Assembly (NCBI RefSeq): GCF_019343475.1
Contig: NZ_CP072453.1
Coordinates: forward strand, 1,488,001-1,552,000
Length of the DNA stretch: 64,000 nucleotides
Direction of reading: 5' to 3'
DNA from: Providencia sp. R33
GTDB lineage: Bacteria; Pseudomonadota; Gammaproteobacteria; Enterobacterales; Enterobacteriaceae
Shown here: positions 52,833 through 61,906 of the stretch, one piece after another
Position numbering within the stretch: position 1 is the stretch's first letter
How the letters are laid out: the number at the start of each line of letters is the position of its first letter
Program-made: the position numbers and the translations under genes
The notes under the pieces: model-generated
Told to the model about the DNA's origin: nothing
The model's database searches: none
What the model saw: the letters and a program-made list of their open reading frames with translations, nothing else

Positions 52833-55631
52833 TTACCCCATATGATTTAGGTAGCCTTTAACCAATTTTACGGGCTCCCATTTCACTGAAATACCATCAT
52901 GATTGTTGTTAGCAACATTTTGCATTTCATCTTGCATACGTAACGACGCTAATGTGTTCACTAAATACGCTAATTTTTGTGAAACATTATCTGTATGTTC
53001 TTCAATATCCCATCGTTGATGAACTATTGTAGGGGCCTGTGTATTCGGGTATTGAAATATTTTAACTGTTCTTCCGTTTTCTGATTCATAAATATAGCGA
53101 GTGGCGTTACTGATATGGTCAGGTGATTCTCTGGTCACATTACGTTTAAAATTCACCAAATAAATCGTATTCTCCCCACCTAAACTATAGAGTGAATTCC
53201 AGCCTGGCAGATCACCATTAATAACAAATAAATTTTTACCGCTTTCATCGGTTATTAAACCGCTAACCCCATTTGCGATAAACACGTCATCACCATCACC
53301 ACCAGATAAATTGGTTTCACCCTGTGCTGCATATAAAACATTATTGGCTAAACTCCCATTAGGTATGGATATCCCCCCTTTTTTAGCTTCTGCTTTAAAT
53401 ACTCGTCCATGTCCACTTGAGTCCCAGACTTTTTGTTCTGCCCCTCTGGTATGAATAACGTGATGGCGTGGGTTAGATTGTGGTGAAATACGTATTGATG
53501 TTTCAGTTAAAGAAAGCTTTTCTGGTAAACTGTGAGTAAATTTAGATTTAAACTCATCAAAAGGATGATATGGCGTTAACGGACTCATTTGTTTTACATA
53601 ACTTTTTTGCTCTGCAAGATAACGAACTAGATGGCTCATATTTTCATTAACATAATTTGGCATATGGTTTGGAAGTTGTTCATGATGATATATTTTAATG
53701 GAGCTCATTATTTCTTCTTTAGGAACTTTTATTTTAACAATACGCTTATTCGAATTAGATGTATAAATATGATACAACCCATTTTTCATTATTCTAATTT
53801 CATAGTTCTGTTGAAAGTCAATTAAATAAATATTACTGACACCTTGGCTGTCACAAATTATGGTTTCCCCAACATTTTTACGCCCATCAATAATATAATA
53901 ATCATCGCCTTCCATTCCATCCAATATATCATCACCTAAATCTGAAAGTAACAAGTCACTTTTAGCACCTCCGTATAAAATATCATTACCATCACCACCA
54001 TATAGGGTATTTTCGCCATTTTCGACGACAATCTTATCATTACCATTTCCGCCATTAATAATATTACCCAGCCCGCTTTCATCGAATATAACATCATTAC
54101 CCGCGAGAGAATCCACTACCCTAGATGAAAACTTATAACGAGGCTGAAAGTGAATGTAGTCGGAGCCATCAGTGGGAATTATATCTTTGCTAGTTTCTAT
54201 GATTACACTATCACCATCAAGGCCTAATTTAAATAATTTATTTCTTTCATCAATTATTTTTATTTGGTCAAAATTTATCGAATTATAATTGATAAATTCA
54301 ATTTCTAAGCTTCTATCACCAAACTTATTTTCCAAGTAAATAACTTTATTGTCTATTTTAAGGTCGTAACCACTTAGTGTGGTAAATTTTATCGATATGC
54401 TATCATTTTTTTCGTAAACTCCCTGTACTTCAGAGTAGTCGAAAACTAATTTACCGGGATGAAACTCATCTGTTATAACTTGATAAACATCAGCACCTTT
54501 GCTAACTATGACTTTATTATTCAAATTGGACAAAATGATCTTTTCATTTTTATTACTACCATGATAGATCAGCCCAGAACTGTTTTCTATAAAACCCATG
54601 CTCGCCCAATTATCTATCAAGTAGCTATCATTATCTATAGCAATAACATTCTCATTAGTATTGACATTAACTATGGCTTTACGTTTTTTATTTGATAAAT
54701 CAAGCTTCCGTTGATAATTAACAGTATAAATTCCATGATCTAATATCATTAGCTCACTATCATTTATATCATTAAGTTGACTAGTCAACACAAAGCCATC
54801 ACGTGTAATCAATTGATAATCATGAAATTTAATTCTATTTTTAATTTTTTCTTCATAGGCATTTTTAAGCGTTAGATTAAATTGAATCTCCTGTTTTTCT
54901 TGTTCATCATCTATTTTTATAGTCACTACTATATCATTATTAACAACAGAAATATTTTTAATTTCCTTTAATGAATAGCCTAAATAAACCGTACTCTTAC
55001 CTTTTTTATTCTCAATTATTGTCGCGGAAAGAAAAATATCGGGTTCATCTTCATTTGAAATAGTTTTATTTACTGATTGGCCATAGCGCCTTAAGAAGTA
55101 TGTATCATCCCCTTCATCTCCATTTACAATACCTGATTCAAAATATATTCTATCATAGCCAGCACCTCCACTCACAAAACACTCACCACTTCTTACATCA
55201 AGAATATTATTCTCCCCATTGCCGTATAATGAAAAGATAGAATTATATTGTCCATTTAATGTTACGTTATTTACATTTTTCAAATAGAGTTCATCTACCC
55301 CTCCTTCATTAGTATAAATGCTCCCATTGTTTATTTTAAGATCGATTTCAATCTGACTATACTCAGGGATGTCATTAATAATTATGCCATTCTCTCCTTT
55401 ACCACCATCAAAGTATATTTTATTTTTTGAATTATTAGATTTCTCATTATTAAAATACACACTGACAATATCGTCCTTATCTCCTCCTGCAAAAAATTTC
55501 ACTCCACCATGAAAAATAAAGGCATTCTTTGCGTTCTCCTTTCCTATTATGATATCTTTTCCCCGGCCAAGATTTAGACTTATATTTTTTCTTCTTTCTA
55601 TAGATTCAAAGCTATATCCAATATTATGCAT
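52833..55631 (-). CDS. C-terminal RTX fragment of giant toxin
   Basis: This 932-residue frame has beta-rich sequence with RTX-type calcium-binding nonapeptides, clearest around residues 527-580 (GGNGNDKIVVENGENTLYGG, then GDGNDILYGG and a GDDILDGMEGDDYYI stretch) and again as GGDGDDVFIA near 770. Further degenerate repeats occur at the N-terminus (GRGKDIIIGKENA, FFAGGDKDDIV). The first Met (55631) has GAGGGA directly against it, too close for a normal ribosome site, and the same frame continues upstream through a single TAA, so independent translation is doubtful. It would bind calcium outside the cell and assist secretion or folding. Confidence 0.8.
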   Translation of the reverse strand: MHNIGYSFESIERRKNISLNLGRGKDIIIGKENAKNAFIFHGGVKFFAGGDKDDIVSVYFNNEKSNNSKNKIYFDGGKGENGIIINDIPEYSQIEIDLKINNGSIYTNEGGVDELYLKNVNNVTLNGQYNSIFSLYGNGENNILDVRSGECFVSGGAGYDRIYFESGIVNGDEGDDTYFLRRYGQSVNKTISNEDEPDIFLSATIIENKKGKSTVYLGYSLKEIKNISVVNNDIVVTIKIDDEQEKQEIQFNLTLKNAYEEKIKNRIKFHDYQLITRDGFVLTSQLNDINDSELMILDHGIYTVNYQRKLDLSNKKRKAIVNVNTNENVIAIDNDSYLIDNWASMGFIENSSGLIYHGSNKNEKIILSNLNNKVIVSKGADVYQVITDEFHPGKLVFDYSEVQGVYEKNDSISIKFTTLSGYDLKIDNKVIYLENKFGDRSLEIEFINYNSINFDQIKIIDERNKLFKLGLDGDSVIIETSKDIIPTDGSDYIHFQPRYKFSSRVVDSLAGNDVIFDESGLGNIINGGNGNDKIVVENGENTLYGGDGNDILYGGAKSDLLLSDLGDDILDGMEGDDYYIIDGRKNVGETIICDSQGVSNIYLIDFQQNYEIRIMKNGLYHIYTSNSNKRIVKIKVPKEEIMSSIKIYHHEQLPNHMPNYVNENMSHLVRYLAEQKSYVKQMSPLTPYHPFDEFKSKFTHSLPEKLSLTETSIRISPQSNPRHHVIHTRGAEQKVWDSSGHGRVFKAEAKKGGISIPNGSLANNVLYAAQGETNLSGGDGDDVFIANGVSGLITDESGKNLFVINGDLPGWNSLYSLGGENTIYLVNFKRNVTRESPDHISNATRYIYESENGRTVKIFQYPNTQAPTIVHQRWDIEEHTDNVSQKLAYLVNTLASLRMQDEMQNVANNNHDGISVKWEPVKLVKGYLNHMG

Positions 55632-55646
55632 TCCCTCAAAAACTAT

Positions 55647-56816
55647 TTATTTATTGTTTTTACTAATCTCCTTAAATATTTCATCAGGTGAGTTAGTATA
55701 TTCAACTCCAATATTTCGTACCTCTTCATCAGGGGAAAAATCCGGATGAAATGTATTTGAATATTGATTCCTACTACGGAAGAAACGCAAATCTCCATTA
55801 GATAAAAGTTTTAGCTGCTCAAATATACTGGTCTCCTTATGTGAATCATAATGATTTTGCATATTTTCATTTATTAAAAAAAAGTCAAAAAAATCACTAA
55901 CATAATTTTCATTCAATATGAGAATATCATCAGTTTCTATTTTACCAACTTCTTTATACGAAAATGGGGCTTCTTTATCAATCAAACTAAATCGCCAGTT
56001 AAAGTTATGATAATTAATTTCTTTAGATAATATTGATTTAACCCACTTTTTATTTACTCCGTCATAGAAAAAGTTGTCTCGAATATAGTTTATCTGTTCT
56101 ATCGTATAACATGGGCCGACTTCATCAACATCAATGTTACTGAGTATTGAATCTGGACTATCTCCGAAAAAAACTTGAGACTGAATGACATTTTTACTCG
56201 CCCAATATTTAATATAGTATTTATCATTAACATCTAGAACGGGTACTGAAATAAGCTGTAAATGCTCCTCGAAATCTAGGTGTAATAATTCACCTTTAAA
56301 AAGCCCCAAATCCCGTAGCCAAGCCGCATTTTTATAAAATTCAATATGCTGTTTATAACTAAAACGGTTCAGAATTTCATCTGAGGGTTTGAAGCCTAGA
56401 GCGGCTCGTATTCCTTCCCGCGCTTTTTCATTCCATTTAAGTGACGCACCCAATTCCTCTTCTATTTTTTCAACAGCTCGTATGCCTGTATAAACCATTC
56501 CTCCTATGAGTAATGCCCCCGCAACAATTAACCCAACAACAGGCAGTGTAGATGAACCTATCAATATTCCCAGCACTGTAATGCCACCAACAACAATGTT
56601 TGCAATAGATAACGAGCCATTCACAATAAGATCTTGCCGATCCTTTGAGTTAGTTATATTGTCAATTTGTTTAAATGCTTCGCAAGCTTGGTAAACATCC
56701 AATCCCATACCAATTAGGCTAAATATTAATGTAATACGTGCTGTAATTTTACTTGATACATTAAATGACCCTGCCTGCTGATAAGCTAACTTAAGTAAGA
56801 TTGGCTGTAACACCAT
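55647..56816 (-). CDS. Middle, pore-like fragment of giant toxin
   Basis: This 389-residue frame starts within an 8-bp repeat and is in frame with the next fragment. Residues about 25-45 (ARITLIFSLIGMGLDVYQA) and 70-118 (LSIANIVVGGITVLGILIGS ... VVGLIVAGALLIGGMVYTG) form glycine-rich hydrophobic helices like the membrane-inserting region of the TcdA/TcdB pore domain. The remainder is soluble. No ribosome site precedes the nominal start, and it overlaps the end of the first fragment by 31 bp, consistent with frameshift damage and not with a separate gene. Ends EISKNNK-TAA. Confidence 0.75.
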   Translation of the reverse strand: MVLQPILLKLAYQQAGSFNVSSKITARITLIFSLIGMGLDVYQACEAFKQIDNITNSKDRQDLIVNGSLSIANIVVGGITVLGILIGSSTLPVVGLIVAGALLIGGMVYTGIRAVEKIEEELGASLKWNEKAREGIRAALGFKPSDEILNRFSYKQHIEFYKNAAWLRDLGLFKGELLHLDFEEHLQLISVPVLDVNDKYYIKYWASKNVIQSQVFFGDSPDSILSNIDVDEVGPCYTIEQINYIRDNFFYDGVNKKWVKSILSKEINYHNFNWRFSLIDKEAPFSYKEVGKIETDDILILNENYVSDFFDFFLINENMQNHYDSHKETSIFEQLKLLSNGDLRFFRSRNQYSNTFHPDFSPDEEVRNIGVEYTNSPDEIFKEISKNNK

Positions 56817-59800
56817 ATCACCATATCACCATAATTAAAGAAAGCATTTGCACAAGCCAAATCAAGGTTTTTTTGTAATTCAGCCCTTTCCTGCTCTGTC
56901 AGATTCGGATTATCTAATTCATCGATTAGTTGATATACATTATTAATAGTAAGAAATATTCCTATACCTCCAATACCTTGACCAACAGAGTTAGCAACTC
57001 TATTGTAAATAGGCAACTTCATTCCCGTTTTTTGTAGTTTATGAATCGTCTCCTTAGAAATAGTAGATTCATTAACTTTTGAACTGTAAATAATCGAAAG
57101 TTGCTCTTTCAATAGCGCTTGATTTTGTATTGTCGTTCCACTTGAAATATAATTTTCATAATCTGATTCGCTCAAACTATTCATTAATATTGATGCTAAT
57201 TCAATACCTTCAGTCTCGTTTTTTATCATTGCGAGCTTAGCAGTAAGTTTTTGCTCATCAAAATTAATATGCTCTTTCCAATTTTGTTGTTGGGTATGTT
57301 TTGAATTTAATGGTTCACCATTTATATTCGCCCCTATATCTCTAAGTTTTTTTAGTGTTGTTTGCTGCTCACCAAATATAATTTCAAAATCATCAATAAC
57401 TGAAATTTCAACCGGCTCAAATAGGGAGTCTAGCTCTACGGTTATTGCATCTCGTACATTTTTAAAAGACGCGCTTTTAGTATTTATAATTTGTACTTCA
57501 CCATAGAGATGCTCGCCTACTTTACGGTTAAACTCTACACCATCTCCCCTTGTAATAGATTTTTCATTATCCAAATCTACCTCATTGTTAATAAATCGTG
57601 TAAATATATCTAATAACCTTCCCTTCGCGACGACTAAATCAGCATCGCTAACTGTAATTTCAACACCAGCAGTATCAGATAGTGAAATATAAAATATTCC
57701 ATCACGGTTATAACTTACTATCGTATAAATTTCACTATCAGCCTGAAAATAAATGAACTGATCGTTTTTTATATTATTTATCATTGCAGTATGTGTTTGA
57801 CTATCAATGTTTTCCGTCATCGATTCTAAAATAACACTCTTTTTTTCGTATAACTCCCGATATTGGTCAAGTATAAATTTCTCGTCTAATGTCACTTCAT
57901 TTAGAGCATCTCTTCGCATTAAATGTTTTAATGAATTTAAATGTTTTTTAACACTACCTTCCTCTTCCTGCAATGAATCACAATCACTTAGAATATATAA
58001 AAAATTAATACTATCATCATAAAAAATAGGTGATTCCACTTTTCTCACTGTAGCTTTCAAGCTATTTTTATTCAATATTTTCAATAGTGCCGAGAATTTA
58101 ATGTTCTGTTTGCCTTTCAAATCAAAAACATATTTGAATTCTTCGCCTAGTGATTTTTTATCGCCGAATGGTATTTTTATTTCAATATAGCTTATTAAGA
58201 AATTTTCTATGTCTTTATTATAGTCATCTAATTTTACTGGGTCATTAATTAATTTAAGAACATCTGAGTAGTTAAATCCACCTTCAGCAGGGAATAATTC
58301 AGACAAACGATTAACAGAAGGCTTGCTTAAATAATTGATCCTTTCTGGTTGTAAGCTTATGAATTTTAAAACTTCTTTTAACTCTATGGCTTGCTGTTTA
58401 AGACTAACATTCGGTTCATCTTCAAAATTAGCATTCCACCTTTCAAAACCCTCCTGTCCAGTTGACTCTCTAAAATATTGATTTACTTTCTTACTCACTA
58501 TTGGGTCATAAATTGCAATATTAATTTTTTCATAATCAACGTTGCCATCTTCTAATGTAAAATAACCCTTTAAATAAGCATAGCGATTTATATTAATATC
58601 TTCTTTTTTGATATTATTTATTGCTATATTTTCCAATAAAAACATAAGTTTTCGTTCATCATCAAAGTATATTTCCAAATTAACATTTGAATTTATTCCT
58701 TTTTCTTTTAATCTTATAGCCAGTTGTTGTGTAAATTCAAACTTATCCTCTAAATCTAAAAATGATTTTTTATCTGTTAAATAAACTGAGATATTTTCAG
58801 GTTTCCTAAGTAGGTACCTATTCTTAGCAACATCAATAGAATTAGCTAAATTCTGTATAAAAGAAGGTTCAGAACGAATATTATCAATGATAACCCATTG
58901 TTGAGATGATAATGTATCAAGATTTCCTATATCCCCATATTCAATAAAAAACTGCATTGTATTTGGGTCTATCTGAAATGCCACGGTATTATTTGGGTCT
59001 GATGATGCTAATTTTTCAGCATATATTTTTCCCGTTATCCCATTTCCTGACCGAAAAATAACTGTTAAATCTTCAAATTTCCGATTGCTTCCATCATTGA
59101 TTGGATTAACATTTATCATTGGCCATAATGGTGCTTCTCTAATACCCAAATTACTAAAGTCTGCTATAAGCTCCTTTCTAAAATTAGTTAGGTCACCAAC
59201 AAGTTTTGACTTGAAAATTTCATATGCCCTCTCATTGTATGCAATTGTTTTCACTAGCTCAATATCAATATCATCCATGTTGTCTCTCAATACATCTAAC
59301 GCTGTTGAATTACTATCTTTCATCAGCTGCCATATATCTAATTCGCCATTTTTTAACTCATCGATAAAATACAAAGCTGCGATTTTTTCATTAATAAAAA
59401 CTTGTTGCTCATCTGGGTTTATCCATATTTCTAGTCGATACGGTTTTGTTGAAAACACCTCACTGGAAAAACCAGATGTACTAATTTTTTTCTTACCCAT
59501 TTTCGTTATGGAAATTTCTCGGCTATAGCCAACAATAGGCAAGTATATCCCGTGCTTAGCTAATTCAACCCCCGTACGAAACGTAAAATTTTCACTGGGC
59601 CCACCACGACCCAATTCACATCCTGCCAATACAATTTTATCTGGTTGATGATTTTTTAATATATTATTTTTTATATGTTTTAGAGCATCAACAAATATCT
59701 TAGAATTATAACCTTCAAAAAGTGTCTCTTGGTTTTTACCTAAATACTTACCATGACCAACTGCAATCCAACGTATTTTCCCTTCGGGCTTGACATTAAT

Positions 59801-60142
59801 ATCACCATGAAGGACTTTCCATTGATGACTACTTAGTTCAAGTTGCATTACGATAGTTTTATTATATTTTGAAATAAGCTTAGCAATTGAAGTTGCAACT
59901 GTTTTATCCTCCCCTAATTGAATAATAACATTAAAATCATATTGAGATTTATTTTCAACTTTCACCCATTCACTATTTACTTTCTTTAATAAATCAAACA
60001 AATCTATTGGGTTAACCCAATGGTTAATGTTCTTTGTTGTTTCTGATTTCTCTCCTGCAAGGGGTTTAGCACCTAAAATATACTCCAGAATAAAAAAATC
60101 TTTGCTATTAAATTCATTAACACTTGTATTATTAGTTATCAC
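56786..60142 (-). CDS. N-terminal C80-protease fragment of giant toxin
   Basis: This 1118-residue frame starts at GTG 60142 (AAGGA 6-7 bases upstream). Residues about 66-235 form a C80 cysteine protease domain of the clostridial TcdA/TcdB and MARTX type: RWIAVGHGK with catalytic His130, FEGYNSKIFVDALKHI, and KIVLAGCELGRGG with catalytic Cys175. The His-to-Cys spacing of 45 equals that of TcdB. Such domains autoprocess the toxin after binding inositol hexakisphosphate in the host cell. Residues about 357-500 repeat the same pattern but lack His and Cys. The last nine or so residues (from IWCYSQSYLS) are frameshifted. No secretion signal is visible at the N-terminus. Confidence 0.82.
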   Translation of the reverse strand: MITNNTSVNEFNSKDFFILEYILGAKPLAGEKSETTKNINHWVNPIDLFDLLKKVNSEWVKVENKSQYDFNVIIQLGEDKTVATSIAKLISKYNKTIVMQLELSSHQWKVLHGDINVKPEGKIRWIAVGHGKYLGKNQETLFEGYNSKIFVDALKHIKNNILKNHQPDKIVLAGCELGRGGPSENFTFRTGVELAKHGIYLPIVGYSREISITKMGKKKISTSGFSSEVFSTKPYRLEIWINPDEQQVFINEKIAALYFIDELKNGELDIWQLMKDSNSTALDVLRDNMDDIDIELVKTIAYNERAYEIFKSKLVGDLTNFRKELIADFSNLGIREAPLWPMINVNPINDGSNRKFEDLTVIFRSGNGITGKIYAEKLASSDPNNTVAFQIDPNTMQFFIEYGDIGNLDTLSSQQWVIIDNIRSEPSFIQNLANSIDVAKNRYLLRKPENISVYLTDKKSFLDLEDKFEFTQQLAIRLKEKGINSNVNLEIYFDDERKLMFLLENIAINNIKKEDININRYAYLKGYFTLEDGNVDYEKINIAIYDPIVSKKVNQYFRESTGQEGFERWNANFEDEPNVSLKQQAIELKEVLKFISLQPERINYLSKPSVNRLSELFPAEGGFNYSDVLKLINDPVKLDDYNKDIENFLISYIEIKIPFGDKKSLGEEFKYVFDLKGKQNIKFSALLKILNKNSLKATVRKVESPIFYDDSINFLYILSDCDSLQEEEGSVKKHLNSLKHLMRRDALNEVTLDEKFILDQYRELYEKKSVILESMTENIDSQTHTAMINNIKNDQFIYFQADSEIYTIVSYNRDGIFYISLSDTAGVEITVSDADLVVAKGRLLDIFTRFINNEVDLDNEKSITRGDGVEFNRKVGEHLYGEVQIINTKSASFKNVRDAITVELDSLFEPVEISVIDDFEIIFGEQQTTLKKLRDIGANINGEPLNSKHTQQQNWKEHINFDEQKLTAKLAMIKNETEGIELASILMNSLSESDYENYISSGTTIQNQALLKEQLSIIYSSKVNESTISKETIHKLQKTGMKLPIYNRVANSVGQGIGGIGIFLTINNVYQLIDELDNPNLTEQERAELQKNLDLACANAFFNYGDMVIWCYSQSYLS
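56811..56834. repeat. 8-bp tandem repeat causing toxin frameshift
   Basis: CACCATAT occurs at 56811-56818 and 56819-56826, and a third copy matching seven of eight bases (CACCATAA) follows at 56827-56834. On the coding strand this is GGTGATAT repeated. Loss of one unit restores the toxin frame; slippage at such a repeat could switch it on and off. Confidence 0.9.
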
Positions 60143-60437
60143 TTTGATTCCTTTTGGTTTTATTTGACAAGCTTAAATATAACAGACAATAATTCACTTA
60201 AGCACTTTGCCTTTTATTTTAGGAGTGAGTTGATTGATGGAAAATCATTTAATTAAAAATAATTACTTTTTTATTTTTCTTAATGAATTCATTCATCTTC
60301 TATAACAAAGAGTTAAAATACTAAAGCTTTAAAATTTATAAATGTTAAAATTGCACTATTTCATATTGAAGCTATCAGCCAGAGTAGTACTATGCCATCT
60401 AGTCCACGGTATTTTTCATTTCAACAAAGGTCTATAT

Positions 60438-61595
60438 ATGAATAATTTTGAGTTCTATAACCCGACACGTATTGTTTTTGGTGATGGTAAAATTAGTGAG
60501 CTTGACCGATTGATCCCTGAAAATGCGAAAGTACTTATCTTATTTGGCGGTGAAAGCGCACGTAAAACCGGCACGCTAGATGAAGTCGAACAAGCTTTAG
60601 GTTCACGACAATTTTCACTTTTTGGCGGAATAGAAGCCAATCCACGTTATGAAACACTGATCAAAGCAGTTGATAAAATAGAAAAAGAAGGCTTCGATTT
60701 TTTACTGGCTGTTGGTGGTGGCTCCGTTATTGATGGCGTTAAATTTGTTGCCGCTGCTGTTAATTACCCTGGTGACAAATGGGAAGTTGTTACCAAGGGC
60801 GGCACAACAATTCAAACTGCATTACCTTTTGGGGCTGTGTTAACCTTACCCGCAACAGGTTCAGAAATGAACAAGGGCTCAGTCATTACACGCGAAGAAA
60901 TACACTCTAAACTTGCATTTATGAGTGACAAAGTGTTCCCTCAGTTTTCGATTCTTGACCCAGTTAAAACTTATACTCTCCCACCTCGTCAGATCAGCAA
61001 TGGTGTCGTTGATGCTTTCGTTCATGTTATTGAACAATACTTAACTTACCCAGTTAATGCTTATGTTCAAGATGCTTTTGCAGAAGGCTTATTAAAAACT
61101 CTTATTGAAATTGGCCCTAAAGCACTTGAAACACCTAAAGATTATGACATTCGCGCAAGTTTAATGTGGACCGCAACGTTAGCGCTAAATGGCTTAATTG
61201 GCGTAGGTGTTCCACAAGATTGGTCTACCCACATGCTAGGCCATGAAATTACTGTACTTTATGGTTTAGATCACGCACAAACATTAGCAATAGTACTGCC
61301 ATCAATGTTGCTTGAGAAACTACCGCAAAAACAAGCAAAATTGGCGCAATATGCGGAACGAGTATGGGGAATAGAAGTTGGCAATGAACAGGAAAAATCA
61401 ATAAAAGCAATTGAGCTAACCCGTGAGTTTTTCGAAAGTATGAATGTAGGTACGCATTTCAGTGATTACCAGCTTTCAACTGATGTTATTGAACCTCTCA
61501 TAAAAAGCCTTGAAGCCCATAATATGGTCAAGTTAGGTGAACATCGAGACATCACACTTGATGTAAGCCGCCGTGTCTATACTGCTGCTTTATAA
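60438..61595 (+). CDS. yqhD: NADPH-dependent aldehyde reductase / iron-containing alcohol dehydrogenase YqhD
   Basis: This 385-residue type III alcohol dehydrogenase matches E. coli YqhD throughout: LAVGGGSVIDGVKF (NADPH-binding GGGS), LTLPATGSEMNKGSVI, and the metal-binding segment DAFVHVIEQY with Asp and His, followed by THMLGHE and LDHAQTLAIV with further His ligands. It should reduce short-chain and reactive aldehydes. The frame runs 32 codons further upstream, but ATG 60438 after AAAGG reproduces the E. coli N-terminus MNNF. E. coli yqhD has a dedicated YqhC regulator; none is seen adjacent here. Confidence 0.94.
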   Translation: MNNFEFYNPTRIVFGDGKISELDRLIPENAKVLILFGGESARKTGTLDEVEQALGSRQFSLFGGIEANPRYETLIKAVDKIEKEGFDFLLAVGGGSVIDGVKFVAAAVNYPGDKWEVVTKGGTTIQTALPFGAVLTLPATGSEMNKGSVITREEIHSKLAFMSDKVFPQFSILDPVKTYTLPPRQISNGVVDAFVHVIEQYLTYPVNAYVQDAFAEGLLKTLIEIGPKALETPKDYDIRASLMWTATLALNGLIGVGVPQDWSTHMLGHEITVLYGLDHAQTLAIVLPSMLLEKLPQKQAKLAQYAERVWGIEVGNEQEKSIKAIELTREFFESMNVGTHFSDYQLSTDVIEPLIKSLEAHNMVKLGEHRDITLDVSRRVYTAAL

Positions 61596-61906
61596 ATTCA
61601 ATTATCTTTAATTAAATAGAGAGGTGTAGTAATACATCTTTCTATTTAAAAACAGTAAATACTAATTTATGTATCCACCAATATTCATTTGTTATTTATT
61701 CTCAGCATATAACATTTAATACTGTTGAACTGCTTTCATATTGCCATATATTCAATCGATAATGGCGGATTGAACTGCGCAAAATATTGTTTTCGATTTA
61801 GCGCATTTTTACCCATTTATCACCACGCTAAATTTATGTATTTTATTACAATATCGTTTAGTTGAAACAAACAGTTAACAATAATAAAAATCTTAGGTTA
61901 TGAGTT
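61596..61906. other. Intergenic region yqhD / ydeE
   Basis: This 311-bp AT-rich gap has no convincing gene. An imperfect long hairpin (AAATAG ... CTATTT, arms with several G-U pairs, about 61613-61650) just after yqhD could act as its terminator, although the T-run is poor. The distal half must hold the ydeE promoter. Confidence 0.5.

Larger units (their letters stand above)
52833..60142 (-). pseudogene. Disrupted giant toxin gene (C80 protease, pore region, RTX repeats)
   Basis: Three consecutive minus-strand frames (56786-60142, 55647-56816, 52833-55631) read as one protein of about 2430 residues once two lesions are allowed for. Near 56811-56834 an 8-bp unit is tandemly repeated; deleting one unit joins frame one to frame two without loss of sequence (NYGDMV runs into LQPILLKLAY). 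At 55647-55649 an in-frame TAA separates frame two from frame three, which are in the same phase with only five codons between. Order of parts: N-terminal C80 cysteine protease, a degenerate C80-like repeat, a long helical region, a hydrophobic pore-like region, and a C-terminal RTX region. No RtxC-like acyltransferase or type I secretion genes lie nearby. It may be a pseudogene, or a gene switched by repeat slippage. Confidence 0.8.

Noticed and set aside
55644..55655. Short AATA-type tandem repeat at the toxin's second break, considered as another slippage site
   Set aside because: The frames on either side are already in phase, so gaining or losing a 4-base unit would break and not mend the gene.
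60342..60437. 32-codon upstream extension of yqhD
   Set aside because: The extension has no family similarity; ATG 60438 has AAAGG upstream and reproduces the known N-terminus.
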